Assembly (NCBI GenBank): GCA_015179025.1
Contig: WHUX01000223.1
Coordinates: 19,197-83,196, forward strand
DNA: 64,000 nucleotides
Source: Terfezia claveryi
Lineage: Eukaryota > Ascomycota > Pezizomycetes > Pezizales > Pezizaceae
Reading direction: 5' to 3'
Below, piece after piece: positions 22,410 through 33,743 of the stretch. Each line of letters opens with the position of its first letter. Position 1 is the stretch's first letter. Under the pieces are notes generated by a model, which worked only from the letters and a program-made list of their open reading frames with translations, did not search any database and was not told the origin of the DNA. The position numbers and the translations under genes are program-made.

Positions 22410-22653
22410 GCTTGACTGGTTACACCTCAGGGTAGCTCCCGCGCATATTGAAGGATTACTCCCCTTTTCTCTTCAAGCTGAACCTACAGCCAATATCAGG
22501 GACCTACAAGATGTTCTACAGTGTGAGGAGAAATCTAGAATTCAATGCAGGTGTCTGCATGTTCAGCACAGGATCACTGACTTTCTGGTGCCTCCTCTCC
22601 TTGACATTCCTGCCTCCACACCTACTACTCTCGTTTGGATATTTCTTGTTTAG

Positions 22654-24613
22654 ATATGCTTGTATCGAGAGTCCTCTGTATGTACAACAGTATACCGGTA
22701 TACTCTGCTCTAGGTCAGTTGGGGAAGACTGAGAAAGTCAGGTGATCAAAACTCTCAATGGATTGACTAAGCAAGTCTAGGCCAAAACAGGTGACTATCT
22801 GGGATTAAACAAAAAAAAATTATGAAAGATGCTGCAAGTTGTGGTTTGATATACTTGCTGGTACATAGTCACAACAAATAGAACACATATCACATATTAT
22901 CACACATTCGAATCGATATCACTAGTTCAATCTCATTTTCTGTTCAGCTCAGACAAGGCCACCGGTGACTCAGTATCACGAGACTTGCAGCCGAGCCGCT
23001 CTTCCCCCCCTGTTCCTTCATAGAAGTAAAAATGGGATTCCAGATTGCAGTCGTTTGCATGGAGAACAGGGTTTGCAGGTCTCACTCCCCCACAATTCAT
23101 GCGTTGGAAGCTTGTTTTCAAACTCAACTACCGTATTATCTCGAGTTATTCGCTAGCGTAATTTCAATGTGAGCTCCATAGCAAGAGTGTTTCTGGTGAG
23201 CTTAACTACGGTAAGGGACTTCACCAGAAGGATGCGATCTGCCTCTCCAACAGGTTTAGATTTGTCGAGCAATACAGCAGCCACCAGCATTTGCCATACA
23301 AATATATCTTGGCGCACTACCGGGTATGCAGCTCACATCGAAATTACGCTAGCCGATAACTCGCGGTAGTGTGAAGTGGAAACGTCAGAGTGCAGTCGAA
23401 CAAATTCCGGGGCAAAATGTCTTCGTATTTAAAATTATTATCATTTTATATTATGCTCAGGAGAAGAGTGCATGGAGCTACAGCTCGGTGGCAAAAAAAA
23501 ACATACCCTGCATAAAATAAAAGGCATGGAATATCTACGTACGGAGTACTCCGTACAAAAATCTCCTATGCAACGTTTGGACCTCTAAATGCAGGGGAGG
23601 GTATGATTTATTTTGCCACCTAACTGTAGATACTGATACGGAGGTTTTCAGGGGCAATACGGTATACTCATCAGTGGACTTAGGTACACCATGGGCTAAG
23701 GCCTACCTACTCCGTTCAACGCCATCAATCGGTTCGATCAAGCCGGAATGAAGCATCCTTCATTTGCTGTGCAGAAATCTAGGAACCGGCACCGCAATGA
23801 GCATAGCAAATGCATGGATTGGTATTTTAAGGACAACACCTTCTGCAAACCTATTCTCGTCCAACAGCCAACGACTTGTACATAGTCAATTCGAGCGCCC
23901 TGCACCAGTTAGATTTCAAACAGGGGATTCTGAGTGGAAATCCTCTACCTATCTTCAGCTGTTATAACTGGTTTCAGTTGCAAACTGTTGGGAAAGCCCA
24001 ATTAAGCGGGAGAGGCGCCCGCGGGCCGAACCACAGCCCAACCTGTTAATTAGACGCACCAAAGAAGTCTCTATGCGAGGGCACGCCAGACGTAAAATGA
24101 GGTGGTGTTAGAAAATCGTCTCCCCAAATGGTTCCTACTCGCTTTGGCCATTTCTATTTATTCCTGCGAGCGCGTTTAATCAAGGGGCCCGCTTCTGAAA
24201 CGCCGACTAGGGGGAAATCCCAGCTCCTACGTGCGATGTGCAGTTCGCCCCATGCTGATTTTAGTTCCCGCCGTGTAACAATGCTGCGCATACATAAGTC
24301 TAGTACCGGTCTATTATCACCTTGCTCGTCACCAGTACCAGTGGTGTTTACTTCTTCATTGATTGTTGACTTGCAGTTCAGTTGGCTTAAGCGATTTCTC
24401 AGAAAATATATTGCTATACCAGTGCCGGCAAGATAATATTGGAAAGAAAGCAATAATAATAAGGTAATTGCAGGACTTCAGGGGGAAGTGTGCAGGAGAC
24501 GGGGTCGTATCACAGAACGGAACAGAACGTATTCATCTACCTCAAAATAACTGGACAGCCGCCTATATACTATATACTGCAAGATATACATATCAATACG
24601 GCAGAAGAATCCA
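22654..24613. other. Intergenic DNA upstream of the CorA-like gene
   Basis: No gene is supported. Contents seen: the MITE-like foldback at 23127-23370; a perfect 18-bp palindrome GTACGGAGTACTCCGTAC at 23539-23556; and several short frames without motifs. The last few hundred bases should hold the promoter of the gene starting at 24614, but no core element is clear. Confidence 0.45.
23127..23370. mobile_element. MITE-like foldback with about 40-bp inverted repeats
   Basis: The left arm (23142-23180) and right arm (23325-23363) are inverted copies over about 39 bp, sharing GCTAGCGTAATTTC + A/G + ATGTGAGCT with few mismatches. The match extends outward through ACTACCG (23127-23133) and CGGTAGT (23364-23370), interrupted by 8 extra bases on the left. 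The 140-bp centre has no long ORF, which fits a non-autonomous DNA element. No clear TSD was identified. Confidence 0.75.
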
Positions 24614-27600
24614 ATGTCACCATCTCCCGTCTCTACCGCCGCGGCAACAGCGCTTCCCTCGCCCCGCCTTGCCCCTCCCGTTGATAATTACGCAAGCTCA
24701 TTAGCATCGAACCCACGTGCCTCAGTATCTCAAAGCGACCTACATAGTGACCTCCGCGAACTTCGCGCGAAGGCAAAACGCTGGACACGATGGTCCCGGA
24801 ACCCTCTGTCAGAAGAGCTGCAATATGGGGATGGTGGGGAAGGACCTACAGGCTCAGCAGCCGAGACAGCAGTTGATGTTGATCTTCATGATGTAGTTGA
24901 GAGAGGTATGTACGGTTCAATTCTTGATAGCCTTCACTAGCTGCTCACCACCCAATCCTGCAAATAGCGCTTCATAACTTCAAAATTCCTTTTGAAGCCT
25001 TCTCCCCCGAATGGGCGTCAACCTCCCACAAGGAGCAGCCACTATCACAATCACTAGAAGATATCCGTCCGCGGATTGAGTCAAATCTGGATCGCATAGG
25101 CAGCTACCAACGCGGCCACGATGGCGCAGCAGGAAAATCCTCCACAACGTCTACTAGTGCCCCTTCACACTGGGAGTTTACAAAAGCAAATATTCTTGCC
25201 CTTCAAAAAATCGATGCTTGGCTACAGAAATCTGAACACCCTTTATGCGATGATGTGCGAAGCTGGTTGTGGCGCGGCGTGCACCTCATAATTGAATTCT
25301 TGACATCGCCAGACAATAATGTTGCTGGGGGATTATGGACCTTGGAACAATTCTGCCAAGCACTGCAAGAGCTGTCTGTGGTACTCCCGAGTAGTTTGTA
25401 CCGCGTCCCGAGCAGAGAGATACTCCATGAAAAGCAAGTTCAAGCTGTGACTGGATTTATTTATGCCGATGTCCTGGAGCTTATTGTATCGGTGGTTCGT
25501 GACGTGATTCTTCCGGTGCAGCCAGAGCAGAGCAGCCCTGGTGGTATTATTCGACAGGCAATAATGGGCAAGACAAGAGAGCATCACCACCATTTCACAC
25601 GATGGAATCAGGGAGCAAGAATGTCGATTAATACCAATGTCCCTGCCACCGGAGGTTCAGCTCCCACCTCTCCTACCAGTAGCGTAGCAACGAAGAAGCA
25701 ACCTTCGCTCCCAGAATGGAAGAACTGTTTGCGAACCGTTCTGGAGCAGGTTGGATATCACTCCAAGCTCTTGCAGAGGGAGCTTAGTCACCTACAGGTG
25801 AAGGAGAAAAGTGCTCGGTTCAGGGAGATTACCCAGCTCTTCGATAAAATCGAGGAGGCTGAAGACACTGAGAAGGAGTGTAGAAGGTGTCTGAGGGAAG
25901 TGGAACAATTGATGGGAAACACTCCAAGTGACTACAAGCACCCTAATCGGAGGCGTTCAGATTCCTCGCAGAGTTCGGAAGAGCTGCCATTGAGCGAAGT
26001 AACCATAAGGGCTGGCGGATCGGGACTGGGCGAGCATTTGGCAGGATTGGAGGAGAAACGGGTGGAGCTAGTTCGAAAATATAAAACAGCAAGACAGGAG
26101 AAAGAAGCAGCATGCGCGAAGTTGTATGAGGAGGCTGGCCACATTAAATGTGATGTGTGTACCTATACTGCCTTTGAAGATTCTGGACCAAAAGGGACAC
26201 AGGATCATGAGGTTGTATTTTCGTCGAATTTGAGAGAGTTTTCGAGTTTTATTGGTGGTGAGGGGATTGAAAACAGCGAAAGTGATAATAGTGAGGATTC
26301 GGGAGTTACAACCCAGCGAAAGGCTTTATTCAAGCTTTAGTAAGTAGCCATATCAAAGAGCTCAACCAATGCATTAGCAACTAATACGGCTTCTCAAGCG
26401 TCACGAATGATTCTACAGTTGATTCACTGAAGGATGCTAACCCTCGGTTTCTATTGAATCGCCGAGGAAGAAAGGCCCTTGACGAAGAGCCTAATCTATG
26501 GTCATTCGCAAGAATGCCTGGACATATAAATCCAAATTGTAAGTCTCATTCTACCTTATGGAAAGGAAAGCCACGGGAAAATTAACCCTCGATTTTCATG
26601 ATATAGGGAGATTTATAAAGACAAGTCTACCGAATCTAGAAAAAGGTTTTGGCTCAGAAGCCAGACGCTATGCGATGGAAGCTCGTGACGAGACATGTAA
26701 AACTTTCCCCCTTCTCCATATTTGCTCTCGACTGACTATTCCTAGCTTATTTCTATAATACTACTTGGAAGGTATATTGGTGCCAACCGCGTTCTCACGA
26801 AACTACAGCATGTCCAGTAGCTATTCTCGTCCTCGCCGGGGATGATCTCCCTCTCAGTCGACCCGTTGACCCGTCTCCTAAAGCCCAGCATAACTTCGAA
26901 AGAGCTCGGCACGAACTCGTTGCGTATTATCGGCAAAACTTTCATGTTCCCCTGATTGAGCGTGGGAGCATTGTCTCTGCGGACAACCTCGCCGTCCAGA
27001 TTTTGGGTGAGACAAAAAGGAGGTGGAGGGAGGTGCTAGATAGAATGCGGCATTTCGTGGATGTCCTTACTGATAGGTTGTACGTTCAAGCATCGAACTC
27101 CAGCTTAACTATGGGGGCTGCAGAGCAGCGCAAAGCTACAGAGGCATTGGCATCATACAATCATGCTGCTGGTCAGGTATTGAAGATTTTACTCAGGGTC
27201 AACAGCTATGAGAGTATGTTGATAGAGACGATGTCATATCTGAGCCAGTTGGGTGATGAGGACATGTTTCTTGGTGCCGGGAAACCAGATTTGCTCCAAC
27301 TCCATGATGAGAACGACGAAGGAAGCCCACATCACCACCAACCCACAAGTTGTACCAATACACGCAGTCAATCCCGCAATGGTTTATATGTTACGGCAAG
27401 GGCACCGAAAGTCAAGTGGCAGGATATTAAACGAAGTCATCAAGATCTCCTTGAGTCTCTCAGATCAGCCAAGCGACAAGCCGACTCACTCAAAAGCCTC
27501 ATTGACCATGAACACTCCATGTACGAATCGCGAGTTTCGAACCAACACTCTTTGATCGCCAATATCCATGCAGCAGAAGCCACCAGACAAGCCGACGAAG

Positions 27601-27962
27601 CCGCTGCACAGAACGCAAGTATGCGCAGACTGACTGTTGTCACATTTATCTTCCTCCCGTTGACATTTATATCTTCGGTATTTGGGACGAATGTAAGGGA
27701 GTTGGGGCAGGGGACTGTGCCCATCTGGATATTTTTTGCTGTGGGACTTCCGTTCGCGTTGTCGGTATTGGCCGCGTGGGGGTATATGGAGTTCTGGAGG
27801 CAGGGAACAAGAAGTGAGGGGAAAGGTGGGGAGAGAAGTGGCAAGAGGAGGGTAGAGGTGGAGGTGGAGAGGTTGAGTGAGTTGGCGCAGGGGCGGGGAG
27901 GGGAAGGGGAGGAGCAGGGTACTAGCAGGGGGGTATGGGAGGGGGCCGAGAGGATGGTGTAG
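24614..27962 (+). CDS. CorA-like divalent-cation transporter, five exons
   Basis: Proposed exons are 24614-24905, 24968-26339, 26399-26538, 26607-26696 and 26746-27962. Together they give 3,111 nt, exactly 1,037 codons including the stop, and remove every in-frame stop. Introns start GTATGT, GTAAGT, GTAAGT and GTAAAA; intron 2 would end CTCAAG, an unusual AAG acceptor. The long N-terminal cytosolic part is Ser-rich with coiled-coil stretches. The C-terminus has two membrane helices (LTVVTFIFLPLTFISSVFG and VPIWIFFAVGLPFALSVLAA) joined by FGTNVRELGQGTVP. GTN takes the place of the canonical GMN motif, as in other fungal CorA-like proteins. Mg2+ or other divalent transport is inferred from the fold; selectivity may differ without GMN. 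Cell location (plasma, vacuolar or mitochondrial membrane) cannot be told. The tail is Glu/Arg/Gly-rich. Confidence 0.82.
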
Positions 27963-29330
27963 GCTGCAGCCAGTGGCACGAGGCGGTCTTGCCTTCCCTG
28001 ATCTACACCGCAAGGTGTAATACGCAGGAAGATACAACTACTAATGATTTTGGCTTTTGATATCTGGTTCAAATTTGCAATAGGTATGCATGGTTTGGCG
28101 GAGCATAGGTTATATCAGAAAATGGGCTTGGATTTGTTGCTACATCTGTCAAATTTTTTTTTATTTCTTGATTCTAGACATACTGTACTCCGTACTAGCT
28201 GGTCTTTCAATAGGAGATGAAACTCTGATCGGGTATGCAGAGTGGATGGGATTGAATTGGAGCACCCATTTTAGTTTTTGGTTCACGGTTGGGTAAGATA
28301 TGGGGGAGGGACAACACGGGGCACTGAATGACGAAATTGTATGTATACATCTTAGTCTATATAACGAACTTATTACACATGTGCTTTGGTTGATCATCGT
28401 GTTAATTTCTGGAATGTTACTAATGACTTCCTTTCTATTTTTTCTTTTTTTTTTTTGTTTACATATTAAAAATATGTACAGTACAGAGGCAGCACCGATA
28501 TCTGCTCTCTAGGCCGTTGCTTACATATGTATCTACTCGAGATGTCCTTGACTACTTCTTTTTTTTTTTTTTTCTTTCTTATTTTGCTTTCGGTTCCCGG
28601 GCTTCGGAGTGGTGTTGATAACCCTCAGGGACAACTGATCTCTTGCATATTGCTGCAGCATTGCTGCAGCATGTAGATACACTACTGTATATACATGCAC
28701 CCCTGATGTAAATCCTGTACTTTTGCTTCTCTTGCATACAGTAGGTACTTACCGTATGTCAAACATTCACCATCTCAAAAAGCTATTAACTTGCGCAACT
28801 AGATCCATCACATCACGTTGTAGGTACCCCACCCATTGTTTATTTGTTTATGTGAGAGTTTTTGAAAAGAAAAAAAAAATCCATTATTTTCGTGATTCAT
28901 TTGTGATTTTGGGTGGTATCTGTGCCATAGGTGGTAGTCTGGTTGGCACCAGACATATGTGGCTACACGGATGGCTGGGTTGCATCTCGCTCTAGCCTGA
29001 TTGGGTAGGTATTGAATTGAGTTCGGTGGTGTCACTTAGAGTTCATATTCATATTAAAACAACTCAGTGCCCCATAAGGGGGGCCATGGCGAGGCTCCCG
29101 AAATCCAGGATAGATTCAAGCGACGAAGAAATTAATCTTGCGAGAGTGGTACATAGTGAATGAAAGTGAGAATGACAAAACGGCTTGCAGAGCTATTCTA
29201 TTCATGTTGTAATATCGTGCATTGGTCCTATATGGATCTACATAAGTAGAGGTCAGGTCATGATAATCATGATCAGTGTTGGTGTACGTCAAGCAACGGC
29301 GTGTACAATCAAGATTCGTAGGGTATATAT
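27963..29330. other. Intergenic DNA with homopolymer runs and one micro-insertion
   Basis: T-rich runs lie at 28441-28456 and 28559-28574. A GCTGCAGCATT direct repeat lies near 28650. TAGTCTGGTTGGCACCAGAC (28935-28954) sits between ATAGGTGG and ATATGTGG, a likely micro-insertion with an imperfect duplication. No gene is supported. Confidence 0.5.
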
Positions 29331-29377
29331 ATGACTCCAGAAGAGAAAAATGATCCTAGAAATAAAAAGAGTTCCCC

Positions 29378-29403
29378 CCAAGCCCCTTCGGAATGGGGCT
29401 TGG
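29378..29403. other. Conserved hairpin in the array unit
   Basis: CCAAGCCCC and GGGGCTTGG form a perfect 9-bp stem with an 8-nt loop starting TTCGG. The same hairpin occurs at the same place in each unit; unit 5 has one mismatch in the stem. On minus it lies downstream of the pol III-like module. Confidence 0.85.
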
Positions 29404-29433
29404 AGGTAATCTCGCCTGCTACTCTAATATTTT

Positions 29434-29517
29434 TGATGGTTGAGGGAGTCGAACCCTCGCAGGATGAGGCCCACTCCTTGTGAGCTAGCGGGTATTATAC
29501 CGCTAGGCCACAGGGGA
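29434..29517 (-). other. tRNA-like A/B-box module, array unit 1
   Basis: On minus an A-box-like TGGCCTAGCGG (29510-29500) and a perfect B box GGTTCGACTCC (29455-29445) are present, with starts 55 bp apart. The B box sits in a proper 5-bp stem, GAGGG/CCCTC. The 3' acceptor-like AACCATC has no matching 5' strand, so a working tRNA is unlikely; a tRNA-derived SINE-type promoter fits better. Confidence 0.6.
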
Positions 29518-29774
29518 GTGGGGTTGATAATTTGCTGAGCGCCAGGGCTATCGATAGGAGAACACCACCCAGGTATACAGTATTCAGGATATCCACGAAC
29601 AACCTACCTCTTTCGGTGATACTCAGTCACCAATCTGTGCTACGCACGCAGAGGGTAACGGAATACCTAGCCTCGTAGCAACCAGTTTGTTGTCTATGGG
29701 GGGAGTTACGAGGTCACGAACTACAAAAATATTAACCTGGGTACGAGGCTACGGAATACCATGTTAATTCGCAA

Positions 29775-29806
29775 GTAAGACAGGTGCCAACCAGACTGTA
29801 AGACAA
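29775..29806 (-). mobile_element. 14-bp micro-insertion in array unit 1
   Basis: GTGCCAACCAGACT (29784-29797) lies between GTAAGACAG and GTAAGACAA. Unit 4 has the same insertion with perfect flanking copies. Unit 2 has a single GTAAGACAG at 30813-30821 and no insertion. Confidence 0.75.
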
Positions 29807-30565
29807 TATCACTCGGCAGGACAGTTTTAGTGTATAAGACAGGGCGCTAACAGCCTAAGCTTGGCCGAGATATCCTAATCGTGTATTAGACAGTATATTT
29901 TTCATATAGGACAGTAGTTTGGGTAACCTTGACGTTGACTGACGCAGCCGGTTTCTTACACTCATAACAACCTCACTTGTTCCAATGTCAATTCCGCTGG
30001 TACCTCGTGCTGGACCCCGAGCAATGCAACTGCAGAACTCTGAAGCGGACACAGATTCTACCACTATCAAAGATGGATTGGTGTGGCACAAGATGTTTCA
30101 ATGCCTTACGTGAGGCTAGTACGGCCTCTAGAAAGGACGCAACCGCTATGAATACTCCAATAAGACATCAATATACCTGGGAGTTCAAACTGGCAACTAC
30201 CTCCTGAGTCTGAAGACCAACTCGACCTGCCAGCAGACACAGAAGATGAAGGTTCCGACCTTAAGATGAGGAGGAGGCGGATGGAAGTGATGATGAGCAA
30301 GGAGACTATATTACTGAAGAAGGGCTATTCAATATACGCTTGGGGAGGAGATCGTGTAACTAAATATCAATATGCCACTGTCGGCGTCTTTCCGGAAATT
30401 CTTTTATAAGACAGATCTCGTGATTAAGCTAATACTATCATATAAGAAAGACAGTTATGGTATATGACTCCAGAAGAGAAAAAGTGTTCCTAGAAATAAA
30501 AGAGTTCCCCCCAAGCCCCTTCGGGGTGGGGCTTGGAGGTAATCTCGCCTGCTACTCTAATATTT

Positions 30566-30649
30566 TGATGGTTGAGGGAGTCGAACCCTCGCAGGATGAG
30601 GCCCACTCCCTGTGATCTAGCGGGTACTATACCGCTAGGCCACGGGGGA
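30566..30649 (-). other. tRNA-like A/B-box module, array unit 2
   Basis: A box at 30642-30632 and B box at 30587-30577, both unchanged from unit 1. A few substitutions lie between the boxes. Confidence 0.6.
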
Positions 30650-31537
30650 GTGGGGTTGATGTTTTGCTGGGCGCCGAGGGTAAGGATGGGAGATCACGGC
30701 CCAGGTATATCAGGATATCCGCGAACAACCTACCCCTCTCAGTGACACTCAGTCACCAATCTGTGCTACGCACACAGAGGGTAATGGTATTCAATACCAT
30801 ATTAATTCGCAAGTAAGACAGTATCACTCGGCAGGAGAGTATATAGTGTATAAGACAGGGCGCTGATATTATAATGGCCTAAGCTTGGCCGAGATATCCT
30901 AATCGTGTATTAGACAGTAAATTCTTCAAAGAGGGCAGTAGTGTGGGGTAATCTTGACGTTGACTGACGCAGCCGGTTTCTTACACTCATCACCAACCTC
31001 ACTTGTTCCAAAGTCAATTCCGTTTGTACCTCGTGCTGGACCCAATGCGCAAACAACAAGCCAAAAACCCCGAGCAACCTCTGTTTTGCAACCGCTTTGA
31101 ATAGTCCAATCTAGTCTCATGCCAGTCCAATGGTCCAATCTAAAGACATCAATACACCCGGGAATTCAAACTCCTGAGTCTGAAGACCAACCCGACCCGC
31201 CAGCAGACACAGAAGATAAAGGTTCGAACCTTAAGATTTTAGATGATGAGGAGGAGGCGGATGGAAGTGATGATGAGTAGGAGACTATATTACTGAAGAA
31301 GGGCTGTTCAATATGCTAAGATTACGCTTGGGAAGGCGATCGTGTCGGCGTCTTTCCGGATTTTCTTTTATAAGACGATCTCAGTACAGTATCATATAAG
31401 GCAGTAAGTATTACGGTATTAAAAGCGAAGCGATGCGAATGACTAGAGCCTTTAGTGTTCCTAGGAATAAAAGAGTTCCCCCCAAGCCCCTTCGGAATGG
31501 GGCTTGGAGGTAATCTCGCCTGCTACTCTAATATTAT

Positions 31538-31621
31538 TGATGGTTGAGGGAGTCGAACCCTCGCAGGATGAGGCCCACTCCCTGTGATCTAGCGGGTACT
31601 ATACCGCTAGGCCACGGGGGA
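31538..31621 (-). other. tRNA-like A/B-box module, array unit 3
   Basis: A box at 31614-31604 and B box at 31559-31549, both unchanged. The rest of this unit is truncated and interrupted by a LINE. Confidence 0.6.
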
Positions 31622-31989
31622 GTGGGGTTGATGTTTTGCTGGGTATCGGGACTATCGATAGGAGATCACGGCCCAGGTATATCAGCAATATTGAGATTGT
31701 AATGATTTTATATTTTTACATTCATAAGGCTCAATTGACTTGCTATTTTGCCAATGTGGAGCCTCTCGAATGCAAGCTGCAGGATATCGCAGCCAGTTGG
31801 GCAGGGCGTGCGGTCCGGTCCGGACAGGCGACAAACAGATCCGTGAGCTATTCTCCCTCTCACCCTTACACCCGCAACCGACTACTTACACCCACCGAAC
31901 CCAATAACGTCGGCTTTCGACATCGCCACCCCCTCAGGACTAGAGAACATCAGCTTCGGCGACTGCAATACAAGGAGGGAAAGCAGCAT

Positions 31990-32960
31990 CAACCCTTTGA
32001 CACTCTATGAGCCCTCCGATCCCTACTCCAACTGCGTAGGAGGATGGGCAGCTAAGATTGGAAGCCAACTGGCAGAAGGATGGAGGAGAGCCTACGCAGA
32101 TAGCACAGGCAGGGCAGGGCACTCGGCAGCAGCTTTTGTATCCAAGGACTGGAAAGGCAACCCAGCATTAACGGGACACGAGTACGTAGGGGAAGAATCA
32201 ACGGTAGCCGACGCGGAACGCCTGGCGATCCTGTTAGCTCTCAGACATCATCGAGAGACAAGCATGCTACAGATCCTCTTGGATTCCAGCTCCGCCATAT
32301 CTAGCGCCGTAAACCTAGCGAGAGGAGAAGCGGGGAGGAGTGGTATCGAGTGTGAAATAGCAGAACTCCTGATAGAACGACACCAGAATTTTTACGACAC
32401 AGCCATCTCCTGGGTAGTCTGGTTGCACTTCTTACCCCTCCACAGAGGTCTCCTGGGTACGCTCGCACATCGGCATAGAGGGCAACGAGGAAGCAGACAA
32501 GCTGGCCTCGTTCAGCTCTGCGCTAGGACAAACCATGCTTCTGGACTCAGGTAACGGAAGGAGGAATCCGGACGGGATTGAAGGCGATAAGGAGCGCAGA
32601 AAGGACAAGAAGGGGCTTCGGCATCCGGAGACCGGAGTGGAACAGGCACGCACTATCAGCATATACCTGGACAAGAACGGACAAGGGCCCCCAAAAGTAT
32701 TGTCTACATCGGGTCAGCAAATCGGGGTCGAGCGCCTGCTCCTGCGGACACCACACACAAAACGGAGCACACCTCGTTTTTGACTGCCCGGATCTTGAGA
32801 GGGAAAGGGCGGCCCTAGGCAGCATCAAGGACTGGGAAGACATCGATCGCCCCATATGGATCAGAGAGGAGGACGGGGACGACTGGGATGCGGTAGAGGC
32901 CTTCTTCAGCCTCTTATATAGACACATGGTGGGCAGAGGAGGAAGCGTGTATGGGTATTG
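31990..32960 (+). pseudogene. LINE ORF2 fragment: RNase H and C-terminal zinc motif
   Basis: The frame shows VGGWAAKIGS, EESTVADAERLAILLAL and ILLDSSSAISSAV, the RNase H core with the Asp of DSSS, then an insertion at 32417-32459 that shifts the frame. The next piece, in another frame, has HIGIEGNEEADKLAS. A further frame has CSCGHHTQNGAHLVFDCP, the C-terminal Cys/His motif of these LINEs. At least two frame changes make it non-functional. Confidence 0.85.
32406..32459 (+). mobile_element. 43-bp micro-insertion event inside LINE RNase H
   Basis: TCTCCTGGGTA occurs at 32406-32416 and again at 32449-32459. Between them starts GTCTGGTTGCAC...CCCCTCC. Removing 43 bp (one repeat plus insert) restores the reading SWV followed by RSHIGIEGNEEADKLA, so the insertion happened after this LINE was coding. 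The insert begins with the same AGTCTGGTTG motif as the other micro-insertions. Confidence 0.75.
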
Positions 32961-33375
32961 CAGCAGGATGCTTATTCGATCACATCACACTTTCCTTATG
33001 TCGTCTCTAGTTCTATTCTTTCACTGCTATATAGGCGCCGGACTCGGCAGATTAACTTGCCCAGTCACGAATCCACCTGGTGGCTCCACATGGTCCCCTT
33101 ATTGGGACTAAACAGGAGTAAGAAGATAAAAAAAAAAAAAAAATTAAAAAAAATCACTTGCTATTTGTCATATCTGCTCCAAGTACCGCAAAAGATAATT
33201 TATTTTAATTAATAAGAAGATCAAACAGGATATCCGCGCGAACAACCTACCCCTCTCGGTGAATACCGTTACATGACTCCAGAAGAGAAAAAGTGTTACT
33301 AGAAACAAAAGAGTTCCCCCCAAGCCCCTTCGGGATGGGGCTTGGAGGTAATCTCGCCTGCTACTCTAATATTTT

Positions 33376-33459
33376 TGATGGTTGAGGGAGTCGAACCCTC
33401 GCAGGATGAGGCCCACTCCTTGTGAGCTAGCGGGTATTATACCGCTAGGCCACAGGGGA
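33376..33459 (-). other. tRNA-like A/B-box module, array unit 4
   Basis: A box at 33452-33442 and B box at 33397-33387, unchanged. The module is nearly identical to that of unit 1, including the TGTGAGC segment. Confidence 0.6.
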
Positions 33460-33711
33460 GTGGGGTTGATAATTTGCTGAGCGCCAGGGCTATCGATAGG
33501 AGAACACCGCCCAGGTATACTCAGGATATCCGCGAACAACCTACCCCTTTCGGTGACACTCAGTCACCAATCTGTGCTACGCACGCAGAGGGTAACGGAT
33601 TACCTAGCCTCGTAGCAACCAGTCTGTTGTCTATGGGGGGAGTTACGAGGTCATGGACTACAAAAGTATTAACCTGGGTACGAGGCTACAGAATACCATG
33701 TTAATTCGCAA

Positions 33712-33743
33712 GTAAGACAGGTGCCAACCAGACTGTAAGACAG
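33712..33743 (-). mobile_element. 14-bp micro-insertion in array unit 4, perfect 9-bp TSD
   Basis: GTGCCAACCAGACT (33721-33734) is flanked on both sides by GTAAGACAG. The empty counterpart in unit 2 (30813-30821) supports a real insertion event that predates the duplication giving units 1 and 4. Confidence 0.8.

Larger units (their letters stand above)
15340..22653 (+). pseudogene. 99-codon reading frame split by the LINE insertion
   Basis: ATG 15340 opens 53 nt up to the end of the first TSD (15392). Taking out the LINE and one TSD copy joins this in frame to 22410-22653, which ends in TAG, giving 98 residues without a stop. Conceptually the LINE interrupted a small ORF. I recognise no family, and a frame of this length can occur by chance. 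There is no independent sign that it was a gene. Confidence 0.35.
31749..33155 (+). mobile_element. 5'-truncated Tad1-like LINE with 11-bp TSD
   Basis: ACTTGCTATTT at 31738-31748 and again at 33156-33166 brackets 1,407 bp that end in an A-rich tail (33128-33153). The content is the RNase H and C-terminal end of a LINE ORF2 from a family different from the element at 15393. The insertion split array unit 3. Confidence 0.88.

Noticed and set aside
27440..28072. 210-aa minus-strand ORF across the end of the CorA-like gene
   Set aside because: Antisense shadow of the exon encoding the membrane helices; composition follows the sense codons.
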